A stretch of DNA of 64,000 nt, taken from Amyelois transitella (Eukaryota; Arthropoda; Insecta; Lepidoptera; Pyralidae). Position 1 is the stretch's first letter. Each line of letters opens with the position of its first letter. A model generated the notes under the pieces. That model saw only the letters and a program-made list of their open reading frames with translations, was not told where the DNA came from and ran no database searches. The translations under genes and the position numbers were made by a program. The stretch covers positions 6,217,501-6,281,500 of the forward strand of contig NC_083519.1 in assembly GCF_032362555.1 (NCBI RefSeq). The letters run 5' to 3'. Shown one piece after another: positions 45,682-59,092 of the stretch.

Positions 45682-48600
45682 ATACATACATACATACATA
45701 AAATCACGCCTCTTTCCCGGAGGGGTAGGCAGAGACTACCTCTTTCCACTTGCCACGATCTCTGCATACTTCTTTCGCTTCGTCCACATTCATAACTCTC
45801 TTCATTCAAGCTCGGCGGTTTCGGGTACTTTTGACCTGACCCTTTACCAGGACGTCCTTAATTTGATCAAGATACGTTCGTCTAGGTCTTCCCACTCCGA
45901 CCTTTCCCTCCACACTCTCCTTGTATATCTGCTTAGTCAACCTGCTTTCATTCATCCTCTCCACATGACCGAACCATCTTAACATACCCTTTTCTATTCC
46001 TGTAACTACATCTTCTTTCACATCACAACATTCCCTTATCACGCTGTTCCTTATCCTGTCACTCAATTTCACACCCATCATACTCCTTAACGCTCTCATT
46101 TCCACTGCATTTATTCTGCTTTCATGCTTCTTTTGCCATACCCAACTTTCACTCCCAAACATTAATGTCGGGACCAACACGCCCCTGTGCACAGCCAGTC
46201 GAGCCTTTTTGGATAGTTTCTGACTGCTCATAAAGGCATGCAAAGCTCCATTCACCATGTTCCCCGCGTTCACTCTCCTTTCAATATCACTATCATACTT
46301 GCCATCTGATGTAAACTTTGATCCTAGATATACAAACTCTTTCACTTGCTCCACTTTTTCTCCTCCAATCAAAATATTACATGCTGTCATTTCTTTCTCC
46401 ATTTCAAAAACCAGTGTTTTAGTTTTACTTACGTTCACTTTCATTACTTTCTCTTTTAAAGCTTCATGCATACAGTTTACCATCTCCTGTAACTCCTCCG
46501 CTGATGACGCCAGTATAACCTGATCGTCGGCATAGAGCAGACATTTGACGAGTAACTCATTCATCCTTAATCCACTTTTAGACTCTTTCAAATCTGTCAA
46601 ACAGCTATCCATAAATAGGTTGAACAGCCACGGTGACGCAACACATCCTTGCCTAACGCCTTTCTCAATCTTAAACCACTCAGTGTGCGCTCCGTTTATC
46701 CTGACACAAGCACTCGAATCCTCATATAAGGATTTCAGTGCTCGTATTAAGAGACTGCTCACCCCATGCATAGAAAGTGCTGACCACAATTCATTCCTCT
46801 CAACTCTGTCATAGGCCTTTTCCAGATCTACGAATGTGCAATAGACTTTTTGACTCTTGGCCAAAAACTTTTCGGCTATGCACCGCAAGGAAAAGACCTG
46901 ATCAGTACATCCCATTCCCTTTCGAAATCCCGCTTGAGCATCCCATATTTTGTCATCAGTTTCATTCCTGACTCTATTAATCAATACCTTAGCATACAAT
47001 TTGCCGACGACGCTAAGCAGGCTTATACCACGATAATTTTTGCAGTCCAGCTGTGACCCTTTTCCTTTGTAAAGTGGCACGATAACAGCCTTACACCAAT
47101 CTTTTGGTACTCGGCCGCTTCTCCAACACAAATTGAAAAGGCAGTACAACTGACTAGCTACGACGCCTTTTCCTGCTTTAAGCATCTCGACCGACACTCT
47201 ATCACACCCAGCAGCCTTTCCCGCTTTCATACTCTTAAGTGCTTCCACAATTTCGAACATTTCAATTTCGCCTTCCAACTCATTCTCTTTTTCTTCGCTA
47301 TAGCAGAAATCTTTCTTATTTCCTTCCTTTTTTTCAAATAAACTTTCAAAATAGTCCTTCCATATCTTTAGTACACATTCTTCTCCTTTCACAACGCTAC
47401 CATCCTGGCATCTGATCCTAGTCAGCTCTCTGGTTATAGTATTTCCTCGGGCTGACCTTACGGATTTCCAGAATACTTTCAGATTTGACTGAAAGTCTTC
47501 TGATAGCCTTTTATCAAAATCCTCTTTATACTCTTCTTTCTTTCTAATCACAGCTTTCTTAACCAAATCTTTCATTTTCTTATATTCCTTACGTGCTTCA
47601 TTCACATCTTCATCTATAACCTCTTGCATTCTTAAGTTAGCTTTTGCTGCTAACAAATCCAGCCATGCTTTCTTCTTTAATCGCACAAGTTCTTGCACAT
47701 CTTTACTCATCCACGCATTTTTGTGATTTTTTCCTTTCCTTCTTCTACTTACACCACACACTTCAACAGCTACTTTCACAATTCTTTCTTTAAATTCCTT
47801 CCATCCATCTTCAATATCGCTCATTTCATCTAAATCTTCAAATTCATCCTTCAGTCTATTAATATACTTCTTACCTACATCCATATCTTGCAAATTTTCT
47901 ACTTTTACTCTTTCCAAAGCGCTGGTTTGCTCCCTTACCCTGTGCCGCCAGCGATTGAAGATACCCCTTATCCGGGATATCACCAGTAAATGGTCCGAGT
48001 CAATGCCAGCACCGCGATATGCACGGGTATCCAGCACTTTGTTCTTCAATCTTTCATCTACAATCACAAAGTCTATCATACTTTTTAAAATACCTTCCAC
48101 TCTTGTGTAGGTGTGGATCTCTTTATGTTGAAACATTGAGTTCGACACAAAAAGATCCCACTCTAGACAAATTTCTAATACACTTCTTCCATTATCATTC
48201 ACCTTTTCGTCACCAAACGCACCAAGCACCTTTTCATATCCATCACGCTTTACACCCACCCATCCATTAAAATCACCTAACATAATAATCTTCTCATTTG
48301 GCTTGGTAACTTTCAATACTTCTCTTACACTATTCCAGAACTCCTCGTTTTCGCTTTTTGCTGATGTTGTACCCCTCGAACCCACATCCCAAGGTGCATA
48401 AACACCTAGAACGAAGATCCGAGTGATTCCAACTTTCAGCCTAATCCATAGAAGACGAGGGCTGACACACTCATACTCATTCACGCACTCAGCCATTCGT
48501 GCAGAAAGAATTAGACCGACCCCTTGACAGCCTCGGCTGGTACTGGAAATTCCAGACCAATACGCCGTGTAAGGGCCGTGCTGCGTCGCGTCGCATCCTT

Positions 48601-48980
48601 TCCGCTTCGTTTCATTCACGCACAACACATCCAAACGTCTTTCATCCATCATCTGGCATACTTCCTCAATCTTATCCTTCATTCCTCCTCTTACATTCAT
48701 CGTCGCAAAGCGGCTTTCAGCAGACCGCATACCGCTCCCGCCGGGAACGAGACGTGATGGGGTGCGGACACCATCGCCGCCATTTATATGCTTTTTAAGG
48801 TTCATAATGCGATTCCCACGAGACGCTAGGGAAAAATTTTGTCCGCCCCAGCAGAGCCCCGCATGCCAGGGTAAGGCTAGCCATTACCTGGGGGTCGCCC
48901 AACCCCATGGCGGAAGTGGCACGCTCGAGACTAGGCTCGCCCCTAGCCATGCATCCATCGGCGCGGCAGACCTTAGATTG
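45682..48980 (-). mobile_element. Full-length RTE-type LINE (3.3 kb) with 12-bp target duplication
   Basis: On the minus strand: 5' UTR 48980-48806 (GC-richer), one long ORF from 48805, then a very short 3' end and a TATG tail at 45682-45700. The 12-bp sequence 'gcagtcagaaac' flanks both sides (45670-45681 and 48981-48992), proving insertion into the older copy. Single ORF, about 3.3 kb size, negligible 3' UTR and a tandem tail all fit the RTE clade; formal placement needs a tree. Confidence 0.92.
45806..48805 (-). CDS. RTE-type LINE polyprotein: endonuclease and reverse transcriptase
   Basis: 999 codons. An APE-type endonuclease occupies about residues 33-290: MNVRGGM strand, CVNETK (catalytic Glu), VLGVYAPWD, GDFN at 177-180, SDHLLVISR. 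The reverse transcriptase is about 500-800: AGCDRVSVEML, YRGISLLSVVGKLYAKVL, CTFVDLEKAYDRV, GVRQGCVASPWLFNLFMD, and YADD at 758-761. The C-terminal domain has [19 protein letters not shown] and [14 protein letters not shown]. The other copies here read ...RRACMKR and go on for about 34 more codons to a stop inside the 3' terminus (45706-45704). In this copy the TGC is TGA (45808-45806), so the last part is lost. Otherwise I see no frame break. Confidence 0.9.
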   Translation of the reverse strand: MNLKKHINGGDGVRTPSRLVPGGSGMRSAESRFATMNVRGGMKDKIEEVCQMMDERRLDVLCVNETKRKGCDATQHGPYTAYWSGISSTSRGCQGVGLILSARMAECVNEYECVSPRLLWIRLKVGITRIFVLGVYAPWDVGSRGTTSAKSENEEFWNSVREVLKVTKPNEKIIMLGDFNGWVGVKRDGYEKVLGAFGDEKVNDNGRSVLEICLEWDLFVSNSMFQHKEIHTYTRVEGILKSMIDFVIVDERLKNKVLDTRAYRGAGIDSDHLLVISRIRGIFNRWRHRVREQTSALERVKVENLQDMDVGKKYINRLKDEFEDLDEMSDIEDGWKEFKERIVKVAVEVCGVSRRRKGKNHKNAWMSKDVQELVRLKKKAWLDLLAAKANLRMQEVIDEDVNEARKEYKKMKDLVKKAVIRKKEEYKEDFDKRLSEDFQSNLKVFWKSVRSARGNTITRELTRIRCQDGSVVKGEECVLKIWKDYFESLFEKKEGNKKDFCYSEEKENELEGEIEMFEIVEALKSMKAGKAAGCDRVSVEMLKAGKGVVASQLYCLFNLCWRSGRVPKDWCKAVIVPLYKGKGSQLDCKNYRGISLLSVVGKLYAKVLINRVRNETDDKIWDAQAGFRKGMGCTDQVFSLRCIAEKFLAKSQKVYCTFVDLEKAYDRVERNELWSALSMHGVSSLLIRALKSLYEDSSACVRINGAHTEWFKIEKGVRQGCVASPWLFNLFMDSCLTDLKESKSGLRMNELLVKCLLYADDQVILASSAEELQEMVNCMHEALKEKVMKVNVSKTKTLVFEMEKEMTACNILIGGEKVEQVKEFVYLGSKFTSDGKYDSDIERRVNAGNMVNGALHAFMSSQKLSKKARLAVHRGVLVPTLMFGSESWVWQKKHESRINAVEMRALRSMMGVKLSDRIRNSVIRECCDVKEDVVTGIEKGMLRWFGHVERMNESRLTKQIYKESVEGKVGVGRPRRTYLDQIKDVLVKGQVKSTRNRRA

Positions 48981-48992
48981 GCAGTCAGAAAC

Positions 48993-49526
48993 TATCCAAA
49001 AAGGCTCGACTGGCCACAGCCAGTATAGGGGCGTGTTGGTCCCGACATTAATGTATGGGAGTGAAAGTTGGGTATGGCAAAAGAAGCACGAAAACAGAAT
49101 AAATGCAGTGGAAAAGAGAGCTTAAGGAGTATGATGGGTGTGAAATTGAGTGACCGGATAAGGAACATCGTGATAAGGAAATGTTGTGATGTGAAAGAAG
49201 ATGTAGTTACAGGAATAGAAAAGGGTATGTTGAGATGGTTCGGTCATGTGGAGAGGATGAATGAAAGCGGGATGACTAAGCAGATATACAAGAAGAGTGT
49301 GGAGGGAAAGGTCGGAGTGGGAAGACCTAGACGAACGTATCTTGATCAAATTAAGGACGTCCTGGTAAAGGGTCAGGTCAAAAGTACCCGAAACCGCCGA
49401 GCTTGCATGAAGAGAGTTATGAATGCGGATGAAGCGAAAGAAGTACGCAGAGATCGTGGCAAGTGGAAAGAGGTAGTCTCTGCCTACCCCTCCCGAAAAG
49501 AGGCGTGATTTTATTTATGTATGTAA
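48993..49526 (+). mobile_element. Decayed RTE-type LINE copy, right part
   Basis: Continuation of the copy at 43966-45681 after the nested insertion: LSKKARL codons, then VPTLMYGSESWVWQKKHE and the C-terminal domain, open to the family stop at 49506-49508 (one frame change near 49105). It ends with 'aggcgtgattttatttatg' and a short TATG tail. Confidence 0.9.
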
Positions 49527-50072
49527 TTATATTTGATTTCCAAACACTTTATCAGAATGACATAGGTAATAGATACAATATTGTTGGACCTTAGATTATA
49601 GCCAAGATAGTAAGGATTCCCGATGTAAATATTTTTTTTTTTAATAAATTTAATTCGGAAATAAACATCTTAACTCACTCATCCATCGATAAAATATTAT
49701 CGACTAAATGAACATCTCTAGTCCGCCATGTTTGTATCCGTGTTTGTTTATTTAGGTATGCAGGAAAAGTACATGCATAGGGCACTTCCATAGGATTGTT
49801 CTTCTGAGGAGCAAAGACATTGAATATATTTTTATTATACCTTTTTGACTGACAATGATTTAAAGTGAGTCAATAGTGGTAGATCAAAATATGTCAAACC
49901 TAAATAGAATTTATCTGTCTACGAAAATTATCATCTTTATTTAAATTCAGCTATTTATTAAAAATTTAAATAAGCATATAATTGGCAAAGTTTCAGTGCT
50001 ATCTTTGACACATAATTTGAATGAAATGTTATATAAAATTCCTAAATAAAAGTTAACACAAGACTCAAAAGT
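49527..50072. other. COX16 upstream region
   Basis: AT-rich, with no other gene recognised. It must contain the COX16 promoter; no clear core element could be assigned. Confidence 0.45.
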
Positions 50073-51267
50073 ATGACTGCTAAAGAAGGCAAGATTTTTG
50101 CTTCGTTTGATTCCTTTCGGAATTATATTTCAGTGATTAGTAAGAGGAAATCTTTTAGATATGGTCTGCCTTTTATATTACTAGTAATAGGAGGATCATT
50201 CGGTCTTAGAGAATTTGCACAAGTAAGGTTATGTATCAAATGTGTTGTATATATACTTGTTTTTACTGCTGCTCCCCACGAGTTCGTCTGTCATTTATAC
50301 ATACATACATAAAATCACGCCTCTTTTCCGGAGGGGTAGGCAGAGACTACCTCTTTCCACTTGCCACGATCTCTGCATACTTCCTTCTCTTCATCCACAT
50401 TCATAACTCTCTTCATGCAAGCTCGGCTGTTTCGGGTACTCTTGACCTGACCCTTTACCAGGACGTCCTTAATTTGATCAAGATATGTTCGTCTTGGTCT
50501 TCCCACTTCAACCTTTCCTTCAACACTCTCTTTGTAATCTGTCATTTATGTCTATAAAATTTCAGGTACTTATTATGTTATTCCAATTTCTAAGCTATAT
50601 TACAGAAAATTTTTATGAAAATCCATGTAGAAGTTTTTGGATGAAAGAGACATACAAACACATCCATACATCTTAACAAACCTTGCTTCTATATTATTAG
50701 TAGGGTTCAATTATAAGGCTATGTTACATACAAACACAAGCTGCAGTGAGAAAGCCTCTGATCCGTTGTCTCTGGTTGAGGTAGAGGTTTTATTGTAGTC
50801 TTTGGGTCTGTGGTTTTCCAAAGCTCATACTCTTTTGTGTGCCCTCACTAAATGCCTGGTTGACACCACAAGCAAGCAGAGCTGGCACCATCCTTGCACA
50901 ATGTATTGTCAATGTGATACTGTAAGGAAATGCTGCTGTCATTTTTCATTTCCTCTGTAGCCATAACTTTTGAAGGATATGGGCCAGCAACCTTTCACAG
51001 CTTGAATCTCAAATCCATAATAAACCCATACAATCTTTGCATAAGTGTTTTAACAAAATTGTTCTTTACAGATATCAATTCTCCCAAGTCAAAGGAGTCA
51101 GTAGAGAAGAAGCTCAAAAAATGGGCCTCAATAAAACTAAAAATGTTACATTAGAAGACACATATGAAGAAATAAAGAATCTTGATATTGATAATTGGGA
51201 AAATAAACGAGGGCCCCGTCCATGGGAAGAACCCACCAGTCAAACCAAAAAGGAAATGAAAAAGTAG
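50073..51267 (+). CDS. COX16: COX16, cytochrome c oxidase assembly factor
   Basis: Exons 50073-50227 and 51072-51267 join in phase 2 into 116 aa. Recognised by [20 protein letters not shown] followed by RYQFSQVK and the C-terminal [11 protein letters not shown], matching human COX16 ([30 protein letters not shown]). The hydrophobic stretch (residues about 31-46) is the single inner-membrane helix. COX16 assists copper/COX2 assembly of complex IV in mitochondria. The donor is the second of two adjacent GT sites ('AAG|GTTATG'); using the first (50223) would put a stop in exon 2. The intron contains an RTE LINE fragment and another dispersed repeat. Confidence 0.93.
50299..50537 (-). mobile_element. 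5'-truncated RTE-type LINE in the COX16 intron, with 12-bp target duplication
   Basis: 239 bp of the family 3' end in reverse orientation ('acataaaatcacgcctcttt' onward). 'tctgtcatttat' is duplicated at 50287-50298 and 50538-50549. Sequence is close to the full-length copy, so a fairly young insertion. Confidence 0.93.
50570..50703 (+). repeat. Dispersed repeat 3' end ('atattattagtaggg')
   Basis: 'gaaagagacatacaaacaca' and the end 'ctatattattagtaggg' resemble the 3' end of a common lepidopteran repeat also seen at about 61895-62045 and 41290-41398. Left boundary not defined. Confidence 0.5.
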
Positions 51268-52490
51268 TTGAAATTATAATTATCTTAATAGGTAGGAATA
51301 ATCAAAATGTTATTCAGATAAATAAATTACATATTTTAATTACTATTGCAATTTAATAGCCCCTTACAAAACAAAAAGTTACATGGAAAATCTAAATTTA
51401 GACTTATTGATTAAATGACAAATCTATAAATGACACATACATTCACGTCTATATCCTTGCGGGGAAAACAGAGCCAGCAGTCTTGAAAATACCGAAAGGC
51501 CACATTTAGCTATATGGAATGACTCACCAAAACACCTCTTTAAATATATTTAATTTCAAAATATTGTGCAAGACTTCATGAGCGCACTGTTCCTGACTGA
51601 ATTTTTAGAAATTCTATTCTAGTGTCTCCCAACTGCTAAATTTGTCAAGGTAGCATAATTCAGGGTAGGGAGGCACACTATTATTTTACCATCAGTTTCA
51701 AAGATACTTACAACTTCTTTGTCTACTTAGTCTTAAAGGTAACTATTATTCCAAATTGTATGCTGTGTTTACTTACAATGATCATCAGCCGTCCGACATC
51801 AGGCTTCCTAAGTAACTAACATTGCTAGTGTTTCGGCCTGATCGTTTGTTGGAAAATCGCCAATACCGTTCATTGACACCAAAAACCGGGGCTATGGCTT
51901 GGATGGATCATATACATATAAACAATTGTACATGAGTCATCGACCAGCTTTGTCTGGCATGCTCTCGTAAGGCGATGATCCCAATTGGGTTGGTTCCCAG
52001 TTCCTTTGTTATAGGATCACATAGTTCATCTAGCAGTCAAGAGTTATTTCTTGACTCCCACTCCACTACGAGGGCACACTGACAAAAACTATTTCAATGA
52101 GTGAGACCCGATCGACACCATGTTGATACATTATCATACCTACCTACCCATGGTGCGAACTACCTCACGAAACTTTTAAATTTTTTACATAAGAAACTAC
52201 CTAATTTTGAATAATCTCAAAAACTACTGGACCGATTTTGATGATTTCTGGCACAGGGAGAGACAAAACACCACGGGGAGAAGCTCCGTGCAAATCCTAA
52301 TACCCTACCAGACCCAGACCCTACCCAGATAGGGTATACCCTATACCATACATGGTCATACAAGTGATTTAAATTATGTATGTATAGGTATTAAACTCAC
52401 TAACTAAAGGTAGGTAGGTACCTATGTAGGTAGGTAGGCAGGTATTTGGAAGCAAATCGAATAGGGGTTCGATTCGACATCATCTTCAAT
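51268..52490. other. Intergenic with repeat fragments
   Basis: Contains a short-retroelement tail fragment (about 51432-51518), a trace of a dispersed repeat at about 52195-52310 ('aactactggaccgattttga'), and a TAGG-type microsatellite at about 52405-52445. No gene recognised. Confidence 0.5.
51432..51518 (-). repeat. Short TATG-tailed retroelement, tail fragment
   Basis: 'cattcacgtctatatccttg' to 'aaggccacatttagctata': only the tail-proximal third. Confidence 0.75.
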
Positions 52491-52756
52491 ACATACGTCA
52501 CGTCTATATCCCTTGCGGGGTAGACAGAGCCAACAGTCTTGATAAGATTGAATGGCCACGTTCAGCTTTTTGGCTTAATGATAAAATTGAGATTCAAATA
52601 GAGACGGGTTGCTAGCCCATCGCCTAAAAAATAATCCCAAGTTTGTAAGCCCTTACAAACCCTTTGTATCCCTTAGTCGCCTTTTACGACATCCATGGGA
52701 AAAGGATGGGAGTGGTCCTATTCTTTTTTGTATTGGTGCCGGGAACCACACGGCAA
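52491..52756 (-). repeat. Short TATG-tailed retroelement, full-length
   Basis: 'tacgtcacgtctatatccct' to 'gccgggaaccacacggcaaa', with a small local duplication around 'ttgtaagccc.tacaaaccc'. Confidence 0.88.
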
Positions 52757-53700
52757 AATGAAAACACCTACCACCCACCTAACTCATTTTTTACCTAATT
52801 ACGTAGGTAGGTAATCCTATCTAGTTATTTAATTTACATTATGCATTCAAATTACGGAATTAAACTTTATAAATAATACTTGATGCATCGGTACAATATC
52901 TTAACCCTTACAGTTCACAATACGCAAAATATATGATTCTCTAGTATAGCAAAGGCCAAACACCTACCTTCCAATTAATTATTATTTTCATAAATCTGAT
53001 GTAAGATTAGATGGTGGTTGTAGTATTATTATAGTAAGAAGAGCAACTTTTTGGAAAACACAGTTAGCTTAAGTAGAACTAGATACCTACCTACAAATTC
53101 AAACAATGATTGATTATTGTCTATGTGTAGGTAAACAAAGTTTGCTATGGTAGGTATTTTGCTCTATTAGTAGGTACTTATGTATTTTTGCCCAAGGATT
53201 TGTGTTCATGTCCATTGAAGAAAAGAACTACCTACATATTGTCTTTATAATAAATTACTACAGTAGAAGTAGGTACCTACTAGTATTTCTAATCTATTTA
53301 CCAAATACAAAGAGAACACACACGTTCCTAAGAATTCCTATAAATAGGTGCTTTTCCTTGAATTCTTTGTTGTGCGCATTATAATCCAAGTACGCACACG
53401 GAAAAGCATTTAGTACCTACTACTCGTAAATAATTTTTGTTTACAAATCTTTTCGTGACTACGGTATTCATTTTATTTAAAGAAAATACTGAAGTAAAAT
53501 TTGGCCCTTCGCGTGTCTAATGAAGACTTCATATTAAAAAAAGTCAAAGTTTAGGATTTTGGAAGCAAAGTATAAAGTCAAGTAAAGTATAAATTGTCAG
53601 GAAACTACGCTTAAAATGAAATATCGAAAAACATATGCAATGTTGTGAAAATAAATAAACAAGGGATTTTTATTATCAGCGGTTTAATTGGCATTTTCCA
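52757..53700. other. Upstream of the polyubiquitin promoter, AT-rich
   Basis: No exon or clear repeat. Many 'ggtagg'/'cctacc' stretches resembling the nearby microsatellite. Confidence 0.4.
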
Positions 53701-53733
53701 GATTTCACAAAGAAAAAAATCATGACGAATACT

Positions 53734-53902
53734 TTCTAGAAGTTTAATATCTAGCGTTTCATCATAATTTCATATGAGTGAATGAAACACATTGTCTAGT
53801 CGGGCGACCTCGGTTGAGCTCGGCAATTCTCGTTAACAAAACATTGATCGCAAAACCAACGCAAAACAAGCTTCTATAAAAAGAACGGCGCCCCTATTGG
53901 TT
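53734..53902 (+). promoter_or_regulatory. Polyubiquitin promoter candidates
   Basis: TATAAA at 53875-53880, followed by ATTGG (inverted CCAAT) at about 53896. TTCTAGAA at 53734-53741 is a minimal heat-shock-type dimer (TTCnnGAA). Spacing to the splice donor at 54038 leaves a 5' untranslated exon of about 100-150 nt. Heat-shock control of polyubiquitin is known in insects; here it is only suggested, because a third correctly spaced unit is not seen. Confidence 0.55.
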
Positions 53903-53904
53903 GC

Positions 53905-54037
53905 GCATTTAAACTTTGTGACTGATTCGAAGAACATAGAACGTGTGACTCTCTCTTCAGAGCTGTTATTTGAAACAAAATATTATTTTAAGTGAAAATT
54001 TATCAGATTGGACTAAATTCTAGTGAATTATCAAACG
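53905..54037 (+). other. Polyubiquitin 5' untranslated exon (start approximate)
   Basis: The first exon ends at 54037 with donor 'acg|gtaagt'. The transcription start is inferred about 30 nt after the TATA box. The intron then runs 54038-55557 and splices six bases before the ATG ('gttacag|gaaaa'). A 5'-UTR intron just before the coding region is the usual layout of animal polyubiquitin genes. Confidence 0.7.
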
Positions 54038-54639
54038 GTAAGTTTAAAATTATTTTTATCTTGGATCTATCTATAAATAATGAACTAATGTTATTATGAC
54101 GAAATAAGTGGACGCCATTTTGTCAGTATGTTTGTAATAGAGTTCAGTTTTGATATTACTTATATTATCTACTTAAAAAAATTATCTACCTCTCCAGAAT
54201 TTCTTAATATAAAATATCTATCAAATGATTGGGTCGTTTTAAGCAGATTCTGTATTCAATATTTCTAGTCCACAGGTAAAGGTTACATTTATAACAACGC
54301 ACTTCGTACAGGTTTACGTAGGTACCAAGCTTATTGAGGACATTACTTACATCCTCACAGGCAGGAATTTGCGTAATTATTGCGTTGTACACAATAAAGA
54401 TTGCGTTTCTGCTTTTGATTTAATAGATTTTCTGATGATACTGACGTTGTTTGACTACTAATATAATTGACCTTAATACACGTCTAATTTTAGCCAAACC
54501 CATAGAGTATACACGCTATGGTCATGTCCTGTTAAAATTTACATAGGTATTATATCTTCGTTTGCCTTTCCTCATGTTTATAGTTAGGTACATACCTTAA
54601 TATGTATGTGTTTTGTACTTGCACATTCATTCCACATAT

Positions 54640-54730
54640 AATCACGTCTTTATCCGTAACGGGGTAAAGAGCCACCAATCTGGATAATGATTGAACCGAG
54701 GTTCTAATACAGACGGGTTTATAATACAAA
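54640..54730 (-). repeat. Short TATG-tailed retroelement, decayed tail fragment
   Basis: 'cacatataatcacgtcttta' and 'cggggtaaagagccaccaat' identify it. In the polyubiquitin intron. Confidence 0.65.
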
Positions 54731-54927
54731 GATATATTTCACCTTTTCAAAACTTGTACGAATAGGTCCAAATAGAACGAATAGACCAAATAGAAGATAC
54801 CTGTTATGTTATGTTTATCGGAAAATTATAATAAAGATAAATGGAATAAGTAGGGTGTCTAGTTTATTATTCAAAATATTTTTGTATTACTGCACGCAAA
54901 AAGAATGGTATACCTACAACACAGGTT

Positions 54928-54985
54928 TTTTTTAACGGCCAAGTGCGAGTCGTACTCGCGCACGAAGGGTTCCGTACCATCATCA
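54928..54985 (+). repeat. Common lepidopteran repeat fragment
   Basis: 'cggccaagtgcgagtcgtac' then 'gcgcacgaagggttccgtac', a phrase frequent in moth and butterfly genomes. In the polyubiquitin intron. Confidence 0.65.
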
Positions 54986-55159
54986 CGTTTGTATAACAAC
55001 GCCATCTAGCGCAAATCGATATAACTACAACGCGGTCAATGCATGTCACGTTTGATGTTCAGGGAAATTTATCGATAAAGAATACTTTTATTGTGTGGGA
55101 GCCCCCCTTTAATAACTTATTGGTATATGTATAACTTTATTGTTATTTAATTATAATTA

Positions 55160-57620
<2,461 letters not shown>

Positions 57621-58246
57621 AAAGTAATTGTAACTATTATAATTATTGCGTACGAGTAATACAAATGATATGAAGCAAATTATCTTTAATCTTTTATTTC
57701 TTTTCCATTTTAAATAACTAAATTATGCCCTGGATTTTCTTTCCTCGGAATTATTTAGAATCTATTGGGACATCTCCATCCATTGAGAGTAAAGACAAAT
57801 TCGTCCGTTTTCGTCAAGAGTAATGAATTTATATCAATAGAGGGAAATTTAGGTAGGTTATATCTCAACTAGGTGGATGCAATAGTACCAGGGTACCTAG
57901 CCAAATTAGAAACCATAAGTTAGGTAGGTACCTGCCTTGCTTATGTTATGATTATATGTAGGAATGTTACCTCTGGCCGTGAAAATCGGTCTAGCCAAGT
58001 ACTTAGTACACAGTGGTGACATTTACATCCAATTTATCTCTTGTCAATATGCATACTGGACTCAAGGCTCTCCTGGAGAAGCGCCCCATGGCCTAAATAG
58101 TTTAATTATTGCAGTTCTCTTGCATGTAGTAATCTAGAATTAGGTACCTACCTAAGGGGTTTATTCAGTAATTAATATTGTACACCCTTCCTGATGATAG
58201 ATTGTTCTGATATTTGGACACTCGTAGTTTTGGTGACAATATACTA
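57621..58246. other. Polyubiquitin 3' region and intergenic
   Basis: No further gene. A canonical AATAAA close to the stop was not found, so the poly(A) site is undetermined. Confidence 0.4.
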
Positions 58247-58552
58247 TAAATGTTAAGATGGTTCGGTCATGTGGAGAGAATGAATGAAAGCAGGTTGACT
58301 AAGCAGATATACAAGGAGAGTGTGGAGGGAAAGGTCGGAGTGGGAAGGTCTAGACGAACGAATCTTGATCAAATTAAGGACGTCCTGGCAAAGGGTTAGG
58401 TCAAGAGTACCGAATACCGCCGAGCTTGCATGAAGAGAATGTGGATGAAGCGAAGGAAGTATGGAGAAATCGTGGCAAGTGGAAAGATATAGTCTCTGTC
58501 TACCCCTTCAGGAAAGCGGCGTGATTTTATGTATATGTGTATGTACACTATA
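58247..58552 (+). mobile_element. RTE-type LINE, 5'-truncated 3' end
   Basis: About 300 bp from the RWFGHVERM codons to 'gcgtgattttatgtatatg'. Flanked by 'actataa' on both sides (about 58242 and 58555), a likely short target duplication. Several indels. Confidence 0.88.
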
Positions 58553-58566
58553 ATAACAACTTAGTA

Positions 58567-58845
58567 TACATACATATGGTCACGACTATATCCCTTCCGG
58601 GGTAGACAGAGCCAACAGTCTTGAAAAGACTGAATGACCACATTCAGCTATTTGGCTTAATGATAGAATTGAGATTCAAATAGTGACAGGTTGCTAGCCC
58701 ATCGTCTAAAATAGAATCCCAAGGTTGTAAGCCTATCCCTTAATCGCCTTTTACGACATCCATGGCAAAGAGATGGAGTGTTCCTATTCTTTTTTGTATT
58801 GGTGCCGGGAACCACACGGCACTGCCGGGAACCACACGACACAAC
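58567..58845 (-). repeat. Short TATG-tailed retroelement, full-length with doubled head end
   Basis: 'tacatatggtcacgactata' to 'gccgggaaccacacggcac'. The last motif is then repeated ('gccgggaaccacacgacac'), so the head terminus occurs twice in tandem. Confidence 0.88.
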
Positions 58846-59092
58846 AATAATAATATTTAACGCAATTGCGGCTAATTGTGCTTTTGAATATCGAGGCATA
58901 GACTTTACGCACACAGACGCCGCACCCCGCTGACTGCTGCAAATTCACTGTTCGGTATCTACCCTACACTCTACCCCTCCACCAAAGCGTGGAGGCTTTG
59001 GTATATCTATCCCCTATAGTGCTGCCAACTCTACGTCATTTCTAGCTAAGATTTCCTGATATTTAATTTGTTATAATTTATTTTATTTAAAC

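Noticed and set aside
46257-47056. Plus-strand open frames opposite the LINE
   Set aside because: They are antisense shadows of the reverse transcriptase ORF with no protein character of their own.
50223-50228. First GT (GTAAGG) as COX16 donor
   Set aside because: It looks stronger, but joining to 51072 then reads into TAG. The next GT restores the conserved REFAQVRYQF sequence.
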